A stretch of 64,000 nucleotides of DNA from Nucisporomicrobium flavum (lineage in GTDB: Bacteria > Actinomycetota > Actinomycetes > Mycobacteriales > Micromonosporaceae): the NCBI RefSeq assembly GCF_016464385.1, contig NZ_JADMLH010000015.1:1-64000 (forward strand), written 5' to 3'. How positions within the stretch are numbered: position 1 is the stretch's first letter; the number at the start of each line of letters is the position of its first letter. The position numbers were made by a program, and so were the translations under genes. Under the pieces are notes generated by a model, which made no database searches, was not told the DNA's origin, and saw only the letters and a program-made list of their open reading frames with translations. Shown here one piece after another: positions 58,846 through 64,000 of this stretch.

Positions 58846-59840
58846 GCGGCACTCCTCACGTCGGTCATCCGTACCGGCCGGTGCTCGCGCAGTGACAGGG
58901 TGCACGCCTCGGCGATCCAGCCCGCCTCCACCGCGTCCGCGACCGTGCACGGGCTCTCCCGCGTACCGGCCACGACCTCGGTGAACGCGGTCAGCTCCCG
59001 CCGGTACGCCGACGCGAAACGGTCCATGAAGAAGTCGTGCGGTGGCCCGGCCGGGAACGACACCCCCGGCTCGACCGAGCGCAGCGGCAGGCGGTCCTCC
59101 AGCCCCACCGCGACGCTGTCGGCGGTGCCGTGCAGCTCCAGGCGTACGTCGTACCCCCGGCCGTTGTAGCGGGTGTTCGACACGACCGCGATCGTCTCGT
59201 CGTCGAGGGTGAGCACGGCGGCCGTCGTGGCGGCGTCGCCGGTCCGCGCGAACACGTCGTCGCCCCGGGCGCTGCCGGTCGCGTACACCTCGACCACCTC
59301 GCGGCCGGTCACGAACCGGATGATGTCGAAGTCGTGCACGCTGCAGTCGCGGAAGATGCCGCCGGAGGCGGCGAGGTAGGCGGCGGGCGGCGGGGCCGGA
59401 TCCAGCGTCGTCGACCGTACGGTGTGCAGCCGGCCCAGCTCCCCGGCGCGCACCGCCGCCCGCGCCGCGACGAAGCCGGGATCGAACCGCCGGTTGTACC
59501 CGATCTGCACCACGGCACCGGCGCAGTGCCGCAGCACCTCCTCGGCCTCGGCGGCGCCCCGGGCCACCGGCTTCTCGCAGAACACGGGCAGCCCCGACTC
59601 GACCGCCGCGAGGATCAGCTGAGGATGCGCGTCGGTGGCGGCTGCGACGACCACGCCGTCGAGGTCGCGGCGCAGCAGCTCGGCGGGGGTCGCGGCGGCC
59701 TCGGCGCCGACCGTCGCGGCGACCCGTTCCGTGACCGCGGGCAGCGCATCGCACACGACCAGCTCGACGCCCGGCAGCGAGCTGAGCGTCCCGGCGTGGA
59801 ACGCGCCGATCCGTCCCAACCCGATCAGTCCGATGCGCAC
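58842..59840 (-). CDS. Gfo/Idh/MocA oxidoreductase (inositol 2-dehydrogenase-like)
   Basis: A 332-residue NAD(P)-dependent dehydrogenase: Rossmann turn GLIGLGRIGAFHAGTL, the catalytic EKPVARGAAEAEEV (Lys), IGYNRRFDPGF, and GIFRDCSVHDFDIIRFVTG with the Asp-His pair typical of IolG. It probably oxidises myo-inositol or a related cyclitol to an inosose that the coupled IolE-like protein would then process. No IolB, C or D homologues are nearby, so the pathway is incomplete here. A motif shared with the PhyH/LacI promoter lies about 50 bases upstream of its start. Confidence 0.85.
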   Translation of the reverse strand: MRIGLIGLGRIGAFHAGTLSSLPGVELVVCDALPAVTERVAATVGAEAAATPAELLRRDLDGVVVAAATDAHPQLILAAVESGLPVFCEKPVARGAAEAEEVLRHCAGAVVQIGYNRRFDPGFVAARAAVRAGELGRLHTVRSTTLDPAPPPAAYLAASGGIFRDCSVHDFDIIRFVTGREVVEVYATGSARGDDVFARTGDAATTAAVLTLDDETIAVVSNTRYNGRGYDVRLELHGTADSVAVGLEDRLPLRSVEPGVSFPAGPPHDFFMDRFASAYRRELTAFTEVVAGTRESPCTVADAVEAGWIAEACTLSLREHRPVRMTDVRSAA

Positions 59841-59886
59841 CCCTCGAGGATGCGAGCGCCGCGAAGGCCGTCACAACCGCTGCCGG

Positions 59887-59903
59887 CCATCAAAAACACC
59901 TCA
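59887..59903. promoter_or_regulatory. Motif shared with the PhyH/LacI promoter
   Basis: CCATCAAAAACACCTCA, containing the 14-mer TCAAAAACACCTCA that recurs at 54866-54879 with one mismatch. It is directly followed by GCTTGAGG, giving CCTCA-GC-TTGAGG, a near-palindrome. It lies in the 215-base gap between the dehydrogenase and the M48 protease gene. Confidence 0.5.
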
Positions 59904-60055
59904 GCTTGAGGATTTGTCCGTCCTGTACGGGTCGGCCGAAAGTCGCAGGGGGACCGGGGGAGATCCGGCTCCGAGCCGATGCGCGGACCCGCCCCGGACG
60001 GCCAAGCTCGGTGTCCTGCAGAAGCCTCGCGGAGGCGTCGACCGGAAGGACCGCC

Positions 60056-61180
60056 ATGACCATCGACGACGACAATCGGCCCGCGCGGCAGCGGGTCACG
60101 CTGACCGGGATCAGTTCCCGCGCCTGGGAGCACCCCGCCGACCGTGGCGCGCTCACCGCCCTGCGCGAGCTGCGTGGCTTCGACGACGTGGTGAAGGCGT
60201 TCTTCGGCATGTGGAACGAGCGTGGGTTCCGCCTGCAGTACCTGGCCGGCTCGATCCGCGTCGACCACCGCCAGTACCCCCGCGTCTACCAGCGCTTCAC
60301 CGAGGCGGCTGCCACCCTCGACGTGGCCGAGCTGCCGGACCTGTACGTCACCCAGGACCCGATCATCCACGGCCGCGCGATCGGCATGGACCGGCCGTTC
60401 ATCGTGATCACCACGGCGGCGGTCGAGAAGCTCGACGACGACGAACTGCGCGCGCTGCTCGGCCACGAGATCGGGCACGTCCGCAGCGGCCACGCCGTCT
60501 ACAAGACGATCATGATGATCCTGACCCGCTGGGCCACCAACGTCAGCTGGATCCCGATCGGCGCGCTCGCACTGCGGGCCATCATCGTGGCGATGTACGA
60601 ATGGTGGCGCAAGGCGGAACTGTCGGCCGACCGCGCGGGCCTGCTCGCCGGCCAGGACCCGGCTGCCTCCATCCGCCTGCTGATGAAGATGGCCGGCGGT
60701 GGCGACCTCAGCCAGATCGACACGGCGGCGTTCCTCGAGCAGGCCGCGGACTACGAGGGCGGCGGCGACCTGCGCGACAGCATCCACAAGATCGGCATGA
60801 CCGCGTGGAGCAGCCACCCCGTACCCGTCGCCCGCGCCGCCGAGCTGCGCAAATGGGTCGACTCCGGCGACTACGCCCGCATCCTCGGCGGCGACTACGA
60901 CCGCCGCGACGGCGACGGCAACGCCTCGGTCACCGGCGACGTCAAGGCCGCGGCCTCGCACTACCGCGAGACGTTCGAGAATTCCCAGGACCCGCTGATC
61001 TCCCTGGCCCGCCGGGTGACCGGCGGCGCGGCGGACCTCGGCGACTGGGCCGGCACCCAGGCCGGCAAGGCCCGCAACTGGGCCGGCACGGCGGCCGACG
61101 CCGCGGGCCGGGCCGCCCGCCGCGCCACCCGCCCGGCCGACGAACCGGGCCCGGCCGGCGACACCCCGCCCACCGCCTGA
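60056..61180 (+). CDS. M48-family zinc metalloprotease (HtpX-like)
   Basis: A 374-residue protease. The zinc motif HEIGH is at 137-141 within LRALLGHEIGHVRSGHAVYK, with the third ligand in KAELSADRAGLLAG. Two hydrophobic stretches (ILTRWATNVSWIPIGALALR, IIVAMYEWW) may be membrane segments. The C-terminal ~90 residues are Gly/Ala/Arg-rich and look disordered (TQAGKARNWAGTAADAAGRA). AAGGA stands five bases before the ATG at 60056. Family members degrade misfolded membrane proteins, but this sequence belongs to a distinct actinobacterial branch. Monocistronic. Confidence 0.87.
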   Translation: MTIDDDNRPARQRVTLTGISSRAWEHPADRGALTALRELRGFDDVVKAFFGMWNERGFRLQYLAGSIRVDHRQYPRVYQRFTEAAATLDVAELPDLYVTQDPIIHGRAIGMDRPFIVITTAAVEKLDDDELRALLGHEIGHVRSGHAVYKTIMMILTRWATNVSWIPIGALALRAIIVAMYEWWRKAELSADRAGLLAGQDPAASIRLLMKMAGGGDLSQIDTAAFLEQAADYEGGGDLRDSIHKIGMTAWSSHPVPVARAAELRKWVDSGDYARILGGDYDRRDGDGNASVTGDVKAAASHYRETFENSQDPLISLARRVTGGAADLGDWAGTQAGKARNWAGTAADAAGRAARRATRPADEPGPAGDTPPTA

Positions 61181-61230
61181 CCCCGGTCGGGGCGTCACCG
61201 GCCTCCCAGCCCCGGGCCGGCGACGCCCCG

Positions 61231-61352
61231 CCGGCCTTTCCGCTGCCTCGGCCCGGCGGCTTTCCCGCTGCCTCGGCCCGACGGCTTTCCCGCTGCCTCG
61301 GCCCGGCGGCTTTCCCGCTGCCTGGCCCGGCGGCCTTTTCCGCTGCCTGGTC
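61231..61352. repeat. Tandem array of ~25-bp units
   Basis: About five consecutive copies of the unit CGGCGGCTTTCCCGCTGCCT plus CGGCC, with small changes, between the M48 protease and the TauE/SafE permease. Two looser copies follow to about 61380. No spacers, so it is not a CRISPR array. Confidence 0.75.
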
Positions 61353-61434
61353 CGGTGGCGTGCCGGCGGCTTTCCGCCGGCCGGGCCGGTGAGGTGCCCG
61401 GCGGCCTCTCCTGGGCGTCCGGGAGACTGGGCCG

Positions 61435-62217
61435 ATGGTCGAGGTCGTCATCGGGTTCGCGGCCGGGCTGCTCATCGCCGTCCTCACCACGCCGGTCGGC
61501 GTCTCCGGGGCCGTCTTCCTCCTGCCCGTCCAACTGAGCATGCTGTCCGTGCCCAACCCGGCGGTCACCCCGACGAACCTGCTGTTCAACGTCGTCTCCG
61601 GCCCGGGCGCGCTGCTCCGGTACGGCCGCCGCGGGGCGCTCACCGGTCCGCTGACCCGGCTCATGCTCACCGGCACCCTGCCCGGCGTGGTCGTCGGTGC
61701 GATCATCCGCGTGTACGCCGTCCCCGGCCCGCGCGCCTTCCGGATCATCGTGGCCGCGTTGCTGCTTCCGCTGGGGGCGTGGCTCTGTGCCCGTACGCTC
61801 AAACCCGCAAGAAAGACCCGCCCCAAGCCGGCGCCCTCCTCGCGCAGCGTGACCGGCATGTCCCTGGCAGTCGGGGTGGTCGGCGGCATCTACGGCATCG
61901 GCGGCGGCTCGATCCTCGGCCCGATCCTGGTCGGCCGCGGCATGCCGGTCGCGACGGTCGCACCGGCCGCGCTCGCCTCCACGTTCGTCACCTCCGTCGC
62001 GGGCGCCGGCGCCTACGCCGTCCTCGCGCTGGGTGAGGGCGGCGAGATCGCGCCGCACTGGGTGGTCGGGCTGTCGTGCGGCCTCGGCGGCCTGATCGGC
62101 GGCTACCTCGGCGCGCACCTGCAACCGCGGATGCCGGAGAAGGGCCTGCGGCTGCTGCTCGGCGGCATGGCGATCGCCGTCGCCGGGCTGTATGTCGCCC
62201 TCACGGTCGCAAATTAG
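61435..62217 (+). CDS. TauE/SafE-family permease
   Basis: A 260-residue membrane protein with about eight helices in two similar halves: GFAAGLLIAVLTTPVGVSGAVFLLP and GVVGGIYGIGGGSILGPILV (quoted in parts) are the paired Gly-rich repeats of the family, and NLLFNVVSGPGALLRYGR and STFVTSVAGAGAYAVL are the matching second elements. Family members export or import organosulfur anions and other organic acids. Start ATG at 61435. Followed ten bases later by peptide deformylase. Confidence 0.88.
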   Translation: MVEVVIGFAAGLLIAVLTTPVGVSGAVFLLPVQLSMLSVPNPAVTPTNLLFNVVSGPGALLRYGRRGALTGPLTRLMLTGTLPGVVVGAIIRVYAVPGPRAFRIIVAALLLPLGAWLCARTLKPARKTRPKPAPSSRSVTGMSLAVGVVGGIYGIGGGSILGPILVGRGMPVATVAPAALASTFVTSVAGAGAYAVLALGEGGEIAPHWVVGLSCGLGGLIGGYLGAHLQPRMPEKGLRLLLGGMAIAVAGLYVALTVAN

Positions 62218-62226
62218 GATGGGCGC

Positions 62227-62763
62227 GTGCAGACCCGGGCCGGAACCCCACGACCGATCACCCGCTACGGCAACCCCGTGCTCCACCGCCGCTGCGCGGA
62301 CGTGACGGTGTTCGACGAGACGTTGCAGCAGCTCGTCGCGGACATGTTCGCCAGCATGGCGGCGGCCGACGGGGTCGGCCTGGCCGCCAACCAGATCGGC
62401 GTCGACGCCCGCGTCTTCGTGGTCGACTGCCCCGACGAGACGGGTACGCACGTCGTGGCGCACGTGGTCAACCCGGTGCTGCACCTCCCGGACAACCGCG
62501 GCCTCGACGTGGACAGCGAAGGCTGCCTCTCGGTCCCGGGAGTACGAGCCGACATCGGCCGCCCGGCAACCGCCTCCGTGACGGGCGTCGACATGCACGG
62601 CGAACCGATCCGCATCGAAGGCACAGGCCTCCTGGCGCGCTGCCTGCAACACGAGACCGACCACCTGGACGGGCTGCTGTACGTCGACAAGCTGCCCACC
62701 AAGCAGCGAAAGAAGCTCCTCGCACAGAGCGCGGAGGCGCCGGGCGTGGGGGTCGCTGAGTAG
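62227..62763 (+). CDS. def: Peptide deformylase
   Basis: A 178-residue metalloenzyme that removes the formyl group from nascent N-formyl-methionine. All three motifs are intact: GVGLAANQIG (49-58), EGCLSVPG (98-105) with the metal Cys, and QHETDHLDG (141-149) with the HExxH site. GTG start with AGGA seven bases upstream. It is downstream of an unrelated permease gene rather than fmt; actinobacteria often have more than one def, and this may be the accessory copy. Confidence 0.94.
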   Translation: MQTRAGTPRPITRYGNPVLHRRCADVTVFDETLQQLVADMFASMAAADGVGLAANQIGVDARVFVVDCPDETGTHVVAHVVNPVLHLPDNRGLDVDSEGCLSVPGVRADIGRPATASVTGVDMHGEPIRIEGTGLLARCLQHETDHLDGLLYVDKLPTKQRKKLLAQSAEAPGVGVAE

Positions 62764-62787
62764 ACGCCGGCGGCCTCAGCCGGCATT

Positions 62788-62970
62788 TGACCGGCGGCTC
62801 CGCCGTGCCGTGCGGGCTTGCGCTGACCGGCGGCTCCGCCGTGCCGTGCGGGCTTGCGCTGACCGGCGGCTTGACGTGCGGTGAGCCTTCTCCTGACCGG
62901 CGGCTTGGCATGCCGTGGGGTGCGGTGCGGCCGTCGGCTGACCGGCGCGGCCATCTTGCTGACCAGGGTG
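62788..62970. repeat. 36-bp direct repeats after the deformylase gene
   Basis: Two perfect 36-bp units at 62788-62823 and 62824-62859 (starting TGACCGGCGGCTCCGCCGTG), followed by degenerate copies whose first 14 bases TGACCGGCGGCTTG recur at 62860 and near 62893. The unit contains CGGCGG...CCGCCG, so each can fold. Confidence 0.75.
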
Positions 62971-63200
62971 TCCGGTGTGCTGATCGGGGCGACGCCGACC
63001 CCGACCGGCGGGGCACGCATCGGTAGTTCGGCGCCCCACGATGATCGCCGGTACGGATGGACAACAACCGCGCCGGTCGATACTCTTTGTCTCGACGCCG
63101 TTGCGAGTTCTTCCCCCGTGGAATTCGCAGCGGCGCTCTTATTTTCCGGCTCGGTCGGTCTCTTCCCGGCCCAGTCGCTCTCTTTCCCTGCCCGATCGGT

Positions 63201-63290
63201 CTCGGCTCGCTCCGTGTCGGCTCACTCCGTCTCGGCTCACTCCGTCTCGGCTCACTCCGTCTCGGCTCGCTCGGTCTCGGCTCGCTTGGC
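63201..63290. repeat. Six 15-bp tandem repeats
   Basis: Unit CTCGGCTCACTCCGT, six head-to-tail copies (63201, 63216, 63231, 63246, 63261, 63276) with one to four changes. Fifteen is a multiple of three, which explains why all three frames stay open here as short peptide repeats; none looks like a real protein. Confidence 0.8.
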
Positions 63291-63399
63291 TTTCTGGGTC
63301 AGCGCCGACCCTTCACGGCTCTTCCCGGACACGGCCGGCCATCTCAGCTTTCCGACTCCGTTCTCCTCGGCCGCAATCGCTCACCTGAGCTTCGCCCTT

Positions 63400-63541
63400 G
63401 TCTGGCCGCGCGTGCTCGTCTGGCCGTGCGTGCTCGTCTGGCCGTGCGTGCTCGTCTGGCCGTGCGTGCTCGTCTGGCCGTGCTTGCTCGTCCGGCCCGC
63501 TTGCTCGTCCGGCCCGCTTGCTCGTCCGGCGGCGCCTGCTC
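63400..63541. repeat. 18-bp then 17-bp tandem repeats
   Basis: Five copies of GTCTGGCCGTGCGTGCTC (starting 63400, 63418, 63436, 63454, 63472), then two 17-bp versions GTCCGGCCCGCTTGCTC (63490, 63507) and a final degenerate copy. The loss of one base breaks any reading frame. The array ends at the stop of the convergent P450 gene. The 777 bases between def and the P450 gene otherwise hold no gene I can support. Confidence 0.8.
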
Positions 63542-63542
63542 G

Positions 63543-64000
63543 TCAGGCGGCGCTGATCGGGATCTTCGTATAGCCGCGGATCGCGAGGCTGTCCCGCTGC
63601 TCCGGTTCGCCGACGAACGCCAGCTCCGGGAAATGGGTGACCAACGCGGGCAGCGCGATCTGCGCCTCGAGCCGGGCCAGCGGCGCCCCCACGCAGTAGT
63701 GGATGCCCCCACCGAACGACAGCGGTGCGTTGTCTGAGCGGGTCAGGTCGAGCCGGTCCGGGTCCGGGAACCGCTCCGGATCGCGGTTGCCCGCCCCGAG
63801 GTACGCCACGATGCGTTCGCCGCCGGAGATGCGTACGCCCGCGATCTCGACGTCGTCCCAGGCCACCCGGCTGAGCAGTTGCACCGGGCTGTCGTACCGG
63901 AGAAGTTCCTCGACCGCGCCCGGCGCGAGACCGGAGTCCTTGCGCAGCAGCGCGAGCTGATCGGGGTTGCGCAGCAGCGCGACCAGGCCGTTGCCGAGCA
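63543..64000 (-). CDS. Cytochrome P450 (C-terminal part)
   Basis: The last ~152 residues of a bacterial CYP; the gene continues past the right edge. The K-helix ExxR is seen in AVEELLRYDSPVQ, followed by GVRISGGERIVAYLGAGNRDP, the PERF region RFPDPDRLDLTR, and the haem-binding loop LSFGGGIHYCVGAPLARLEA with the Cys ligand. Class I bacterial P450s of this type hydroxylate secondary metabolites, fatty acids or steroids; no ferredoxin gene is visible. Tandem repeats lie directly after its stop codon. Confidence 0.93.
   Translation of the reverse strand, partial: LGNGLVALLRNPDQLALLRKDSGLAPGAVEELLRYDSPVQLLSRVAWDDVEIAGVRISGGERIVAYLGAGNRDPERFPDPDRLDLTRSDNAPLSFGGGIHYCVGAPLARLEAQIALPALVTHFPELAFVGEPEQRDSLAIRGYTKIPISAA

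Noticed and set aside
62788..63541. Possible CRISPR array
   Set aside because: Repeats are directly adjacent with no unique spacers, units differ in length and sequence, and no cas gene is nearby.
62881..63573. A 230-codon frame with repeated SAHSV and VLVWPC peptides
   Set aside because: It is made of two tandem DNA repeats; neighbouring frames are equally open, there is no ribosome binding site, and the 17-bp units break the repeat phase.

Overview
This window is about 64 kb of very GC-rich DNA. Codon third positions are nearly all G or C, starts are often GTG or TTG, and the tetramer GTAC is frequent. The gene content is that of a filamentous or sporangium-forming actinobacterium: a SigF/SigB-type sigma factor, a twin-arginine DyP peroxidase, many LacI and TetR regulators, secreted discoidin-domain proteins, an ECF42-type sigma factor and a chemoreceptor. 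My best guess is a member of the Micromonosporaceae, Actinoplanes-like; that is an inference from style and gene content, with no marker gene to prove it. No tRNA, rRNA, CRISPR array, prophage or intact insertion sequence was recognised.

Layout. 1-2.8 kb: start of a stress or sporulation sigma factor, then a copper-handling operon (PCuAC chaperone, DyP peroxidase, CopC). 2.9-9.5 kb: redox genes (zinc alcohol dehydrogenase, three SDRs, an aldo/keto reductase) with an MmyB-type regulator. 9.5-11.5 kb: a two-gene AbiE-like module (winged-helix protein with a degenerate nuclease-like N-terminus, plus a nucleotidyltransferase) behind four TTGCCA half-sites. 11.6-18.9 kb: a Tat-exported discoidin protein, a chemoreceptor, an Erm-type rRNA methylase with an upstream leader peptide and a hairpin covering its ribosome binding site, and a CPA1 antiporter. 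18.9-25.5 kb: glyA behind a ZTP riboswitch, a royal-jelly/yellow-family protein, transposase debris with duplicated element ends, a phosphodiesterase, and a secreted discoidin/beta-helix protein. 25.5-29.5 kb: a LacI regulator divergent from a fructose-type ABC importer.

29.3-42.8 kb: a complete L-rhamnose regulon. One arm encodes the RhaT-P-Q-S importer and rhamnose isomerase. A LacI regulator lies between the arms. The other arm encodes a fused rhamnulose-1-phosphate aldolase/lactaldehyde dehydrogenase, rhamnulokinase and LutABC. Together they predict import of rhamnose and its conversion to DHAP plus L-lactate, then pyruvate. Four copies of a TGAAACGTTTCA-like operator tie the arms together. 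A run of 14 G followed by 17 C at 29548-29578 sits exactly at the 3' end of the isomerase and may be an assembly fault.

42.8-64 kb: STAS protein, Asp/Glu racemase-like protein, a TetR-controlled ABC exporter, a second CPA1 antiporter, a GH3 glycosidase with a PA14 insert, an esterase, ahcY behind an SAH riboswitch, a PhyH dioxygenase with a divergent LacI regulator, an ECF42/DGPF/flavin-oxidoreductase cluster, an inositol-type dehydrogenase/isomerase pair that shares a 14-base motif with the PhyH/LacI promoter, an M48 protease, a TauE/SafE permease, peptide deformylase, several short tandem-repeat arrays, and the end of a cytochrome P450.
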